Source of the DNA: CAWBYL01 sp963793025
GTDB lineage: Bacteria; Actinomycetota; Acidimicrobiia; Acidimicrobiales; Acidimicrobilacustridaceae
Assembly: GCA_963793025.1 (NCBI GenBank)
Contig: CAWBYL010000001.1
Span: 124,001 to 188,000 of the forward strand
DNA length: 64,000 nucleotides
Reading direction: 5' to 3'
Every line of letters starts with the position of its first letter. Positions within the stretch are counted from its first letter, which is position 1. Below, piece by piece: positions 31,080-39,675 of this stretch. A program made the translations under genes and the position numbers. The notes beneath the pieces are model-generated. The model did no database searches. It was not told the DNA's origin and worked only from the letters and a program-made list of their open reading frames with translations.

Positions 31080-32458
31080 GAGGAGAGATCGGTCCTCGCC
31101 GCCGCCAACTGCTCGGCGAACGCCGCCAACTGGGCCGCCACGGGGCCAGGGCCCGCCCCTCCGGGAGTCGTGCGACGCGACGCCGCCACCCCGGGATCGA
31201 GAAGGAAGACGGCGTCGGGGCCCAGCTCGGGGGCGGCCGCCACCAACTCCCGCAGGGCGATGCCTTCGTCGAGCGAGCGGCGCACCAGAGCGCCGACGAC
31301 GGCGTGGGCGTCCCGGAAGGGCATGCCCCCAGCCACCAGGTGCTCGGCCAGGTCGGTGGCCGCACTGGTGGGGGCGTCGGCGGCGGCGGCCATGGCCTCC
31401 AGATGCAGGTCCGACGACGCGAGCAGACCCGTCATGGCGGCCAGGGCGAGCACGACGGTGTCGAGGGAGTCGAACAGCGGCTCCTTGTCCTCCTGGAGAT
31501 CGCGGTTGTAGGCGAGAGGCAGGGCCTTGAGGGTGGCCAACAGACCGGTGAGGTTGCCGATGAGGCGACCGGTCTTGCCCCGGGTCAGCTCGGCGATGTC
31601 GGGGTTCTTCTTCTGGGGGAGCATCGACGAGCCGGTCGAGTAGGCGTCGGCCAGACCGAGGAACCCGAACTCGTCGGTGGACCAGAGGATGACCTCCTCG
31701 GCCAGCCGCGACAGGTGCACCCCCAGCAGGGCCAGGTCGAACAACGCCTCGGCGACGAAGTCACGATCGCTCACTGCGTCCAGCGAGTTGGCGAAGACGG
31801 AGGAGAACCCCAGGTCAGCGGCAGTGCTGGCCGGGTCGAGCGGCAGCGAGGAACCGGCCAGGGCCCCCGCCCCGAGGGGGGACACGTCGAGGCGACGACG
31901 GGTGTCGGTGAGGCGGTCCAGATCGCGGCTCAGCGCCCAGCCGTGGGCGAGGAGGTGGTGGGCCAACAGCACCGGCTGGGCCCGCTGGAGGTGGGTGTAA
32001 CCGGGGAGATAGGCGTCACCGGCCCGCACCGCCCGGTCGTGGAGGACGGTCTGCAGCTCGACCACGCGGGTCGCCACCACGCCGAGCTCCCGCTTGGTGA
32101 ACAGACGAAGGTCGGTGGCGACCTGGTCGTTGCGGCTGCGCCCCGTGTGCAGCTTGGCGCCGGCCGGACCGGCCAGCTCGGTGGTGCGGCGCTCGATGGC
32201 CGTGTGGATGTCCTCGTCGGAGGGGACGAAGGCCAGTTCGCCCGCCTCCAGCTCGGCCTCGACCTGGTCGAGGGCGGCCAGGACGCGGTCCCGCTCCTCC
32301 TCGGTGAGGATCCCGGCCCGGGCCAGACCCCGCACGTGCGCTCTCGATCCGGTGAGATCGTCACCGGCCAGGCGGGCGTCGAAGGGGAGGCTGACGGTGA
32401 AGGCCATCAGCTCCTCGGCGGGACCGCCCTCGAACCGTCCGTGCCAGAGGGTGCTCAT
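31076..32458 (-). CDS. argH: argininosuccinate lyase
   Basis: Last step of arginine synthesis: argininosuccinate to arginine and fumarate. The 460-residue protein carries the superfamily signature GSSMLPQKKNPDI with catalytic Ser/Lys, plus HTGRSRNDQVATDLRL and the opening LWHGRF. It is the final arginine gene of the operon, 10 bp after argG. ATG at 32456-32458. Confidence 0.97.
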   Translation of the reverse strand: MSTLWHGRFEGGPAEELMAFTVSLPFDARLAGDDLTGSRAHVRGLARAGILTEEERDRVLAALDQVEAELEAGELAFVPSDEDIHTAIERRTTELAGPAGAKLHTGRSRNDQVATDLRLFTKRELGVVATRVVELQTVLHDRAVRAGDAYLPGYTHLQRAQPVLLAHHLLAHGWALSRDLDRLTDTRRRLDVSPLGAGALAGSSLPLDPASTAADLGFSSVFANSLDAVSDRDFVAEALFDLALLGVHLSRLAEEVILWSTDEFGFLGLADAYSTGSSMLPQKKNPDIAELTRGKTGRLIGNLTGLLATLKALPLAYNRDLQEDKEPLFDSLDTVVLALAAMTGLLASSDLHLEAMAAAADAPTSAATDLAEHLVAGGMPFRDAHAVVGALVRRSLDEGIALRELVAAAPELGPDAVFLLDPGVAASRRTTPGGAGPGPVAAQLAAFAEQLAAARTDLSS

Positions 32459-32468
32459 CGGGGTCGGG

Positions 32469-33680
32469 TCACTCCCCCGCCGGGCTTCCGGGCATGGTGG
32501 CCGACTGCTTGGCCGCCCACGTCTGGATCCCGAGGCCCCACAACTTCACGAAGCCCTCCGAGTCGGCGTGGTCGAAGGTGTCGGCCGCGTCGTAGGTGGC
32601 GAGGCCGTAGTCGTACAGGCTGTGGGGGCTACGACGGCCCACCACGTAGCAACGGCCCGGTTCCAGGCGCAGGCGGACCTCGCCGGTGACGAAGCGTTGG
32701 GACGAGTCGACGAAGGAGTCGAGGGCCTCCTTGAGCGGCGAGTACCACATGCCGTCGTAGACCAGGTCGGCGAAGCGGCCTTCGAGGCGCTGCTTCTCGT
32801 GCATCAGGTCGCGCTCGAGGGTGATGGACTCGAGGTCACGGTGAGCCTCGATGAGGGCGAGCGCCCCCGGAGCCTCGTAGGTCTCGCGGCTCTTGATGCC
32901 CACCCGACGGTTCTCGACCATGTCGAGGCGTCCCCAGCCGTAGGCCCCGACCGTGTCGTTGAGCTCGGTGACGATCTCGTGGAGGGGGAGCAGGCGGTCG
33001 TCGATGGAGACGGGCACACCCTGTTCGAAGCCGATGGTGAGCTCCCTGGCCTCGGCGGCGCGCACCGTGGTCATGCTCCACACCCCTTCGGGCGGACGCG
33101 ACCACGGATCCTCCATCTCACCGCACTCGATGGCCCTACCCCAGAGGTTGTCGTCGATGGAGTACAGCTTCTCCTTGGTGGCCAGCACGGGGATGTCGTG
33201 GGCCTCGGCGTACTCGATCGACATCTCGCGGGTCATGCCCCAGTTGCGCACGGGGGCGAGGATCTCGAGGTCGGGGGCCAGCGCCCGGGTGGCCACCTCG
33301 AAACGCACCTGGTCGTTGCCCTTGCCGGTGCAGCCGTGGGCCACGGCGTCGGCGCCGTGATAGCGCGCCGCGGCCACCAGATGGCGCACGATGACCGGCC
33401 GCGACAGCGCCGACACCAGCGGGTAGCGATTCTCGTAGAGGGCGTTGGCTTTCAGGGCCGGTGCGATGAAGTCACGGGCGAACTCCTCGCGGCAGTCGAC
33501 GACGATCGCCTCGATGGCGCCGGCGGCGAACGCCTTGGCCTGCAGGCCCTCCCAGTCCCCCTCCTGACCGAGGTTGCACGCCACGGTGATGACCTCGACG
33601 TCGTAGTTCTCGATCATCCAGCGCACGGCCACCGACGTGTCGAGGCCACCGCTGTAGGCCAGCACCACTCGCTTTGCCAT
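32469..33680 (-). CDS. argG: argininosuccinate synthase
   Basis: Joins citrulline and aspartate using ATP. The 403 residues begin MAKRVVLAYSGGLDTS with the PP-loop SGGLDTS (10-16), followed by AVAHGCTGKGNDQVRFE and other conserved blocks. ATG at 33678-33680 has an AAGGAC ribosome site. The 73-bp gap to argR contains a run of ten G (33701-33710), unusual even here. Confidence 0.97.
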   Translation of the reverse strand: MAKRVVLAYSGGLDTSVAVRWMIENYDVEVITVACNLGQEGDWEGLQAKAFAAGAIEAIVVDCREEFARDFIAPALKANALYENRYPLVSALSRPVIVRHLVAAARYHGADAVAHGCTGKGNDQVRFEVATRALAPDLEILAPVRNWGMTREMSIEYAEAHDIPVLATKEKLYSIDDNLWGRAIECGEMEDPWSRPPEGVWSMTTVRAAEARELTIGFEQGVPVSIDDRLLPLHEIVTELNDTVGAYGWGRLDMVENRRVGIKSRETYEAPGALALIEAHRDLESITLERDLMHEKQRLEGRFADLVYDGMWYSPLKEALDSFVDSSQRFVTGEVRLRLEPGRCYVVGRRSPHSLYDYGLATYDAADTFDHADSEGFVKLWGLGIQTWAAKQSATMPGSPAGE

Positions 33681-33753
33681 CGTCTCTGTACGTCCTTCGT
33701 GGGGGGGGGTCGGGGTGGGGCGGTCGGGGGTCGGGCGGATCGGAGGAGGTCGG

Positions 33754-34281
33754 TCAGAGCCCGGCGAGGTCCGCCAGGCCCTGGGCCATGGCGGCACCGC
33801 CGTGGTCGGCGTCGACCACCACCAAGATGGTGTCGTCTCCGGCCACGGTGCCGAGGATGTGGGGCATGCCCGAGCGGTCCAGCGCCGAGGCCACCACGTG
33901 GGCGGATCCCGGCGGGGTGCGAACCACCACGAGGTTGTCGGAGTGTGCCACCTCCACCACCCAGTCGCCGAACACGCGCCGGAGGTGGTCCTCGGGAGCC
34001 AGTTGCTGCTTCGGGAGGGCCGGGATGGCGTAGGCGGTGTCGCCGCCGGGGACCCGCACCTTGATGGCGCCCAGGTCCTCGAGATCACGGGACACGGTGG
34101 CCTGGGTGGCGATGGCCCCCTCGGCGGCGAGGAGCTCGACCAGCGCGGCCTGGTTGGGCACGGGCTGGGCCTCGATCAGCTTGGCCACCAGGTGCTGGCG
34201 TTGGGTCTTGCCCAGCTTGGTGGGCTCACGCCCGCCGTCGGATTCCCTGCTCCGGCGGGTGTCCTTCGCCTTGTCGGTCAC
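33754..34281 (-). CDS. argR: arginine repressor
   Basis: Arginine-responsive DNA-binding hexamer that represses the arg operon. The 175 residues have an N-terminal winged helix (about 20-90, with TQATVSRDLEDLGAIKV as recognition region) and a C-terminal oligomerisation/arginine-binding domain (about 100-175, with GTVAGDDTILVVV). It is encoded inside the operon it should regulate; a matching ARG box lies before argC. Start is GTG at 34279-34281, overlapping the argF stop. Confidence 0.95.
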   Translation of the reverse strand: MTDKAKDTRRSRESDGGREPTKLGKTQRQHLVAKLIEAQPVPNQAALVELLAAEGAIATQATVSRDLEDLGAIKVRVPGGDTAYAIPALPKQQLAPEDHLRRVFGDWVVEVAHSDNLVVVRTPPGSAHVVASALDRSGMPHILGTVAGDDTILVVVDADHGGAAMAQGLADLAGL

Positions 34282-35177
34282 GATTGCTCCATCAGCCAGG
34301 CGAGCACGCCCCGGGCGGCATGCATGCGGTTGGCGGCCTGGGGCCAGACCCGGCTCCGGGGACCCTCGAGGACTTCGGCCGAGACCTCCTCGTTGCGGTG
34401 GGCGGGCAGGCAGTGCAGGAACACGGCATCGGGCGCCGCGCCGGCCATGAGCTCGGCGTCGACGGTGAACCCGGCGAACGCCTGGCGACGGGCGGCCGCC
34501 TCCTGCTCTTGACCCATGGAGGCCCACACGTCGGTGTAGACCGCCGCCGCGCCGGCCACCGCCTCGGTCGGCTCGTTGGTGCACATCGGCGCGGCGCCCA
34601 CGCGGGCGATCCGTGCGACGTCGGCCGCCGGCAGCTCGTAGCCCTTCGGGGTGGCGATGCGGACCGACATGCCCACCGCGGTGGCGGCCAGGGCCAGGCT
34701 GCGGGCCACGTTGTTCCCGTCGCCCACGTAGGCGACCGACCGTCCGGCGAGGGCGTCGACCCCGCCCAGCTCCTCGGCCAGGGTGAGCACGTCGGCCACC
34801 GCCTGCAACGGGTGGGCCTCGTCGGAGAGCATGTTGACCACCGGCACGCTCGACACCGCGGCCATCCGTTCGAGCTTGCCGTGCTCGAAGACGCGGGCAC
34901 CGATGGCCGCGTGGTAGCAGCACAGCGTGCGGGTGATGTCTTCGACCGTCTCCCTGACGTCGAGGCCGACCTCGTCGGGGCGAATGGTCACAGGGTGTCC
35001 ACCCAGCTGCACCACCGCCATCTCCATGGAGTTGCGGGTGCGGGCCGACGGCTTCTCGAACAACAGAGCCATGCCCTGCCCGGCGAGCGAGCGGGGGACG
35101 GCGGCGGCGGCACCGAGGGCGAGCACGGCGCGCAACTCGGCAGGGTCCAGGTCGTCGACCTCGAGGAGGTGCCTCAT
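34278..35177 (-). CDS. argF: ornithine carbamoyltransferase
   Basis: Forms citrulline from ornithine and carbamoyl phosphate. The 299-residue protein has the carbamoyl-phosphate motif KPSARTRNS (usual form S-x-R-T-R-x-S), the HPLQAVADV loop and the Zn/ornithine-site HCLPAHRNEEV. Slightly shorter than typical (~305-310). Its ATG (35175-35177) overlaps the argD stop and its stop overlaps argR. Confidence 0.96.
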   Translation of the reverse strand: MRHLLEVDDLDPAELRAVLALGAAAAVPRSLAGQGMALLFEKPSARTRNSMEMAVVQLGGHPVTIRPDEVGLDVRETVEDITRTLCCYHAAIGARVFEHGKLERMAAVSSVPVVNMLSDEAHPLQAVADVLTLAEELGGVDALAGRSVAYVGDGNNVARSLALAATAVGMSVRIATPKGYELPAADVARIARVGAAPMCTNEPTEAVAGAAAVYTDVWASMGQEQEAAARRQAFAGFTVDAELMAGAAPDAVFLHCLPAHRNEEVSAEVLEGPRSRVWPQAANRMHAARGVLAWLMEQS

Positions 35178-36418
35178 TGCGACCCCGCTCCGTCGCCCGC
35201 TCCGTCACCCGTTGCGACGGCGGCGAGCACGACGCCCAGCACGCCCACGGCCTCGACCATGTCGGCATCGGAGACGACCAGGGGTGGGGCCAGTCGCAGG
35301 GCGGTGGGCGAGACGGCGTTGACGATGAGCCCGGCGTCGAGGGCGGCGGCGGCGACCGTGCGGGCGTCGATGCCGTCGCCCAGCTGGGCGGCGAGGAGGA
35401 GGCCGAGGCCCCGTACGCCGACGACGTCGGGCAGCTCGGCGAGCAGCTCCCGCAGGCGACTGCCGGCGTGCTCGGCGAGCTGCGGGGCGTTGTCGCGCTC
35501 CATGACGGCGAGGGTGGCGCGGGCCGCCGATGCTGCGAGGGGCTGACCGCCGTAGGTGGTGGCGTGGTCGCCGGGTTCGAAGGCGGCGGCCACGTCCCTC
35601 CGGGCCCAGCAGGCCCCGATGGGCATGCCGTTCCCGAGGGCCTTGGCCATGGTGACCACGTCGGGCTCGACGCCGAAGTGCTGGAACCCGAACCACTCCC
35701 CGGTACGGCCGAGCCCGGTCTGGACCTCGTCGACCATGAACAGGATGTCGCGCTCGTCGCAGAGGCGCCGGACGCCCTCGAAGTACTCGGCGGTGGCGGG
35801 CATGACTCCGCCCTCGCCCTGCACCGGCTCGAGCAGCACGGCGGCGACGCTCGGATCGAGGGCAGCTTCGAGGGCGTCGAGGTCGTTCCAGGCCACGTGC
35901 CGGAAGCCCTCGGGGAGGGGTTGGAACGCCTCCCACTTCTGCGGCTGGCCGGTGGCGTGGAGGGTCGCGAGGGTGCGTCCGTGGAAGGAGCCGAAGGCGC
36001 TGACGATCTGGTACCGGCCGTGGCCGCCGCGCTTGCGGGCCAACTTGATGGCGCACTCGTTGGCCTCGGCCCCCGAGTTGGAGAAGAACACCTGACCGCC
36101 GCCCCCCAGCAGACGATCGAGGGTGATGGCCACGTCCGCGCCGGGGACCGTGCCGAACAGGTTGGACACATGGACCAGGGTCCGGGCCTGCTCGGCCACC
36201 GCGTCGGCGATCTCGGGGTGGGCGTGGCCCAGCCCGCACACGGCGATGCCGGCCAGGAAGTCCAGGTACTCCTTGCCGTCACGGTCCCACAGACGACAGC
36301 CCTCCCCGCGCACGAACTGCACGGTGGGAGCTCCGTAGCTGGGCATGATCGGGCAGTGGTCGAGACCCGGGGTGGCGCCCATGGCCGCGGCGTGGGGACT
36401 GTGGTGGGTGGCGGTCAC
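35174..36418 (-). CDS. argD: acetylornithine aminotransferase
   Basis: PLP enzyme making N-acetylornithine from N-acetylglutamate semialdehyde. The 414 residues belong to class III aminotransferases: FSNSGAEANECAIKLAR, FHGRTLATLHATGQP, the VDEVQTGLGRTGEWF motif, and PLP-lysine in MAKALGNGMPIGA. Start is GTG at 36416-36418 overlapping the argB stop. Some members also serve lysine synthesis; operon context supports arginine. Confidence 0.95.
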   Translation of the reverse strand: MTATHHSPHAAAMGATPGLDHCPIMPSYGAPTVQFVRGEGCRLWDRDGKEYLDFLAGIAVCGLGHAHPEIADAVAEQARTLVHVSNLFGTVPGADVAITLDRLLGGGGQVFFSNSGAEANECAIKLARKRGGHGRYQIVSAFGSFHGRTLATLHATGQPQKWEAFQPLPEGFRHVAWNDLDALEAALDPSVAAVLLEPVQGEGGVMPATAEYFEGVRRLCDERDILFMVDEVQTGLGRTGEWFGFQHFGVEPDVVTMAKALGNGMPIGACWARRDVAAAFEPGDHATTYGGQPLAASAARATLAVMERDNAPQLAEHAGSRLRELLAELPDVVGVRGLGLLLAAQLGDGIDARTVAAAALDAGLIVNAVSPTALRLAPPLVVSDADMVEAVGVLGVVLAAVATGDGAGDGAGSQ

Positions 36419-37386
36419 GACATCGACTCCGGGGTGGTGGTGAGCGACTCCGGCGGGATGGTGATCATGGTGCCCACGCCGGCGTCGGTGAACAGCTCGA
36501 GCAACAGGACGTGACGGACCCGACCGTCGAGCAGGTGGGCCGACGGAACGCCGGAGGCGAGGGCGTGGAGGCAGGCCTCGATCTTCGGGATCATGCCGCC
36601 GGAGAGAACTCCGGTGGCCACGAGGTGGGCGATCTCGGTGGTGTCGGTGCTGGCGATGAGGCTCGACGGATCAGCGACGTCACGGAGCAGACCGGCGATG
36701 TCGGTGAGGTAGATCACCTTCTCGGCCCCGAGGGCGCCGGCCAGCGCCCCGGCCACGGTGTCGGCGTTGATGTTGTACGCCTGGCCGGTCAGGTCGGCGC
36801 CGATGGTGGACACCACCGGGATCAGGTTCTGGGCCAGCAGGGATTCGACGATGGCCGGGTTGACGTTCTTGACGTCGCCCACGAACCCCAGCGCCGCGCT
36901 GCGCAGGCCGGCCTCGATGAGTCCGGCGTCCTCGCCCGAGAGGCCCACGGCGAGGGGGCCGTGGGTGTTGATGGCGGCCACGATGTCACGGTTCACCTTG
37001 CCCACCAGAACCATGCGGGCGATGTCGAGGGTCTCGGCGTCGGTGACGCGCAGCCCGTCGCGGAACTCGGGCACCTTGCCCAGCCGGTCCATCAGGTCAC
37101 CGATCTGGGGACCGCCGCCGTGGACGACGACGACCCGGATGCCGACGGAGTGCAGGAGAACGACGTCGGCGGCGAAGGTGTCGGCCAGCTCCGGGTCGGT
37201 CATGGCGTTGCCGCCGTACTTCACCACGACCGTGGTGCCCCAGAACCGGCGGATGTAGGGAAGGGCCTCGATGAGCACCTCGGCGGCGGCCACGTCGGCC
37301 TTGGGCGGACCGACCGGCGCGACCGCTGGCTGCTTGGCCGCGTCGGGACCCCCGGATGACGACGGTTCGGCATCGGCGGGGCTCAC
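36415..37386 (-). CDS. argB: acetylglutamate kinase
   Basis: Phosphorylates N-acetylglutamate; commonly the arginine-inhibited step. The 323 residues include the amino-acid-kinase motifs VVVKYGGNAM and VVVHGGGPQIGDLM, and ATP-site AYNINADTVAGALAGAL. An N-terminal ~40-residue Pro/Ala/Ser stretch precedes the helix ALPYIRRFWG that in arginine-sensitive ArgB forms the hexamer, so feedback control is likely. The GTG at 37384-37386 overlaps the argJ stop (GTGA). Confidence 0.95.
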   Translation of the reverse strand: MSPADAEPSSSGGPDAAKQPAVAPVGPPKADVAAAEVLIEALPYIRRFWGTTVVVKYGGNAMTDPELADTFAADVVLLHSVGIRVVVVHGGGPQIGDLMDRLGKVPEFRDGLRVTDAETLDIARMVLVGKVNRDIVAAINTHGPLAVGLSGEDAGLIEAGLRSAALGFVGDVKNVNPAIVESLLAQNLIPVVSTIGADLTGQAYNINADTVAGALAGALGAEKVIYLTDIAGLLRDVADPSSLIASTDTTEIAHLVATGVLSGGMIPKIEACLHALASGVPSAHLLDGRVRHVLLLELFTDAGVGTMITIPPESLTTTPESMS

Positions 37387-38546
37387 GACGTCCCCATGTT
37401 CTCGTCCACGTAGGCGTGGGTGAGGTCGTTGGTCAAGATGCCGGCCCGGCCGGCCCCCAGGCCCAGGTCGGCGACGATCTCCAGGTGACGACCGGCCATG
37501 TGGGTGGCCACCGCGTCGGCGTCGTGAGCGACGCTCACCCCGCCCCGGCACACCTCGACGCCGCCGTAGCTCACCGACACCACGGCGGGGTCGAAGAGGA
37601 TCCCACACGACCCGAGGTCGCTGGCGATGCGGCCCCAGTAGGGGTCGCAGCCGTACCACGAGCACTTCACGAGCTGGCTGCGGGCCACGGCGCGGGCGCC
37701 CACGAGCGCCTCGTCGTCGGTGTGGGCCCCGATCACCCGGAAGTTCACGACCTTGGTGGCTCCTTCGGCGTCACCGGCCATCTGAGCGGCGAGATCGGCG
37801 CAGGCGGCGGTCACCGCCTCCTCCAGCCGACGCGGGTCGACGGGGCCGCCCTGGCCGCTGGCCAGCAACAGCACGGTGTCGTTGGTCGACGTGCAGCCGT
37901 CGACGTCGAGGGCGTTGAAGGAGTCGGCCACACCAGCGACGAGGGCGGCCTTGAGCTGGGCCGGGGTGGCCTCGGCGTCGGTGGTGAGCACGGCGAGCAT
38001 GGTGGCCATGTTGGGTGAGAGCATGGCCGCGCCCTTGGCCATGCCACCCACGGTGAAGCCGGCGCCCGACACCACGACCTGCTTGGCGTGGGTGTCGGTG
38101 GTCATGATGGCGGTGGCGGCGTCGGGCCCGCCGTCGGCGGTGCGGGCGGCGACCAGTCGCGGCAGGGCGGGCTCGATGACGTCCATGGGCAGGGGGATGC
38201 CGATGAGCCCGGTCGAGCAGACGAGCACCTGGGTGCGGTCGAGGCCCAGCTCCGCAGCCACTCCGGCGCACATCGACTCTGCGTCGCGCATCCCCGCCTC
38301 ACCGGTGGCGGCGTTGGCGTTGCCGCTGTTGAGCACGACGGCACCGGCCCGACCCACCGAGGCCCGCAGGTGGGACCGGGTGGTGACCACCGGGGCGGCC
38401 GTCATCAGGTTGCGGGTGAAGACCCCGGCGGCGGGAACGGGAGAGCCGTCGGCGCTGGCGACCAGGGAGAGGTCCGGCGCTCCCGACTCCTTGATGCCGG
38501 CGGCGATGCCGGCGGCGACGAAGCCCTTGGGGGCGGTGACACTCAC
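37383..38546 (-). CDS. argJ: bifunctional glutamate N-acetyltransferase ArgJ
   Basis: Recycles the acetyl group from acetylornithine to glutamate. The 387-residue precursor has the self-cleavage site at the Ala-Thr bond of SPNMATMLA, Thr being the N-terminal nucleophile of the beta chain, and the conserved NSGNANAATGEAGM and DGCTSTNDTV segments. Whether it also uses acetyl-CoA (no argA is seen here) cannot be decided from sequence. The GTG at 38544-38546 overlaps the argC stop. Confidence 0.95.
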   Translation of the reverse strand: MSVTAPKGFVAAGIAAGIKESGAPDLSLVASADGSPVPAAGVFTRNLMTAAPVVTTRSHLRASVGRAGAVVLNSGNANAATGEAGMRDAESMCAGVAAELGLDRTQVLVCSTGLIGIPLPMDVIEPALPRLVAARTADGGPDAATAIMTTDTHAKQVVVSGAGFTVGGMAKGAAMLSPNMATMLAVLTTDAEATPAQLKAALVAGVADSFNALDVDGCTSTNDTVLLLASGQGGPVDPRRLEEAVTAACADLAAQMAGDAEGATKVVNFRVIGAHTDDEALVGARAVARSQLVKCSWYGCDPYWGRIASDLGSCGILFDPAVVSVSYGGVEVCRGGVSVAHDADAVATHMAGRHLEIVADLGLGAGRAGILTNDLTHAYVDENMGTS

Positions 38547-39595
38547 GGGTAGACCCCCACGGTGGAGAGGCCGGTGCCCTCGGGCAGGCCGGCGAGGATG
38601 TTGGCGCACTGGACCGCCTGGCCCGAGGCACCCTTGGTGAGGTTGTCGATGGCGGCGATGGCCACCAACCAGCCGGTGCGGGCATCGGCCCGCACGGTGA
38701 TGTGGGCGGTGTTGGAACCGAGGCAGGCCTTGGTCGACGGAGACCCGTCGATGACGACGACGAAGGGCTCCTCGGCGTAGGCCTCACGGTAGAGGGCCAG
38801 CAGCTCAGGGGTCGTGTGCGCTTCGGATCCGGCGAGGGGCCGGAGGTAGCAGGTGGCCAGCATCCCCCGGTTCATGGGCGCCAGGTGCGGCGTGAACAGC
38901 ACCCGCACCGCGTCGGCACCCGCACCGGCCAGGCGGGCCACGGACTGCTCCATCTCCGGGGTGTGGCGGTGGGTGAGCAGGCCGTAGGCGGTGTAGTCCT
39001 CGTCGACGGCGCAGAAGGTGGTGTTGGCCTTGGGCGGCCGCCCGGCTCCCGACACCCCGCTGGCCGCGTCGACCACGATGGTGTCGAGCTCCACCAGCCC
39101 GGCCCGCACCAGCGGCGCCACGGCCAGGGCCGCCGCCGTCGGATAGCACCCGGGGGTGGCCACCGCGGTGGCGGTGGCGATCTCGTCCCGGAAGAGCTCG
39201 GGCAGGCCGTAGGCGAAGCCGGGCAGCAGGTCCGGGGCGGCGTGAGCCTCGCCGTACCACTCGGGGTAGAGCTCGGCGTCCTGGAGCCGGAAGTCGGCGG
39301 CCAGGTCGACAACCCACTTCACCCGGTCCCGCAGTTCGGGCATGAGCGCTTGGGACGCACCGTGGGGCAGGCCGCAGAAGACGAGGTCGACCCCCTCGAG
39401 CAGGGCCACCTCGTAGGGGGCGAACGTCAGGTCGGGGTAGGCGGCGGCCAGGCTCGGATACAGCTCGGCCACCGCGATGCCGGCCTGGCTGTCACCGGTG
39501 GCGAAGGCGACGCGCAGCTCTGGGTGCGCCGTGCACAACCGCAACAGCTCCGCCCCCGTGTACCCGGAGGCCCCGATGATGCCGACATCGATCAT
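38543..39595 (-). CDS. argC: N-acetyl-gamma-glutamyl-phosphate reductase
   Basis: NADPH-dependent reductase and the first gene of the arginine operon. The 350 residues start MIDVGIIGASGYTGAELLRL (nucleotide-binding loop) and have the catalytic Cys in TPGCYPTAAALA and His region in HRHTPEMEQ. The ATG at 39593-39595 follows an apparent promoter whose -10 box ends 6 nt before it, so the mRNA is probably leaderless and no ribosome site is present. Confidence 0.96.
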   Translation of the reverse strand: MIDVGIIGASGYTGAELLRLCTAHPELRVAFATGDSQAGIAVAELYPSLAAAYPDLTFAPYEVALLEGVDLVFCGLPHGASQALMPELRDRVKWVVDLAADFRLQDAELYPEWYGEAHAAPDLLPGFAYGLPELFRDEIATATAVATPGCYPTAAALAVAPLVRAGLVELDTIVVDAASGVSGAGRPPKANTTFCAVDEDYTAYGLLTHRHTPEMEQSVARLAGAGADAVRVLFTPHLAPMNRGMLATCYLRPLAGSEAHTTPELLALYREAYAEEPFVVVIDGSPSTKACLGSNTAHITVRADARTGWLVAIAAIDNLTKGASGQAVQCANILAGLPEGTGLSTVGVYP

Positions 39596-39601
39596 CCGGG
39601 C

Positions 39602-39630
39602 ACGATACGGGAGCGTGCATGACTATGCAA
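39602..39630 (-). promoter_or_regulatory. arginine operon promoter with overlapping ARG box
   Basis: TTGCAT (39630-39625) and TATCGT (39607-39602) are 17 bp apart. The ARG box TGCATGACTATGCA (39616-39629, inverted repeat TGCAT-N4-ATGCA) covers the -35 element and the start of the spacer. ArgR bound there would block polymerase directly. The predicted transcription start falls on the argC ATG itself. Confidence 0.8.
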
Positions 39631-39675
39631 CCGGATTCGTAGGAGTCACTCCGGTCCGGTGCGGGCCCCGTCGGC

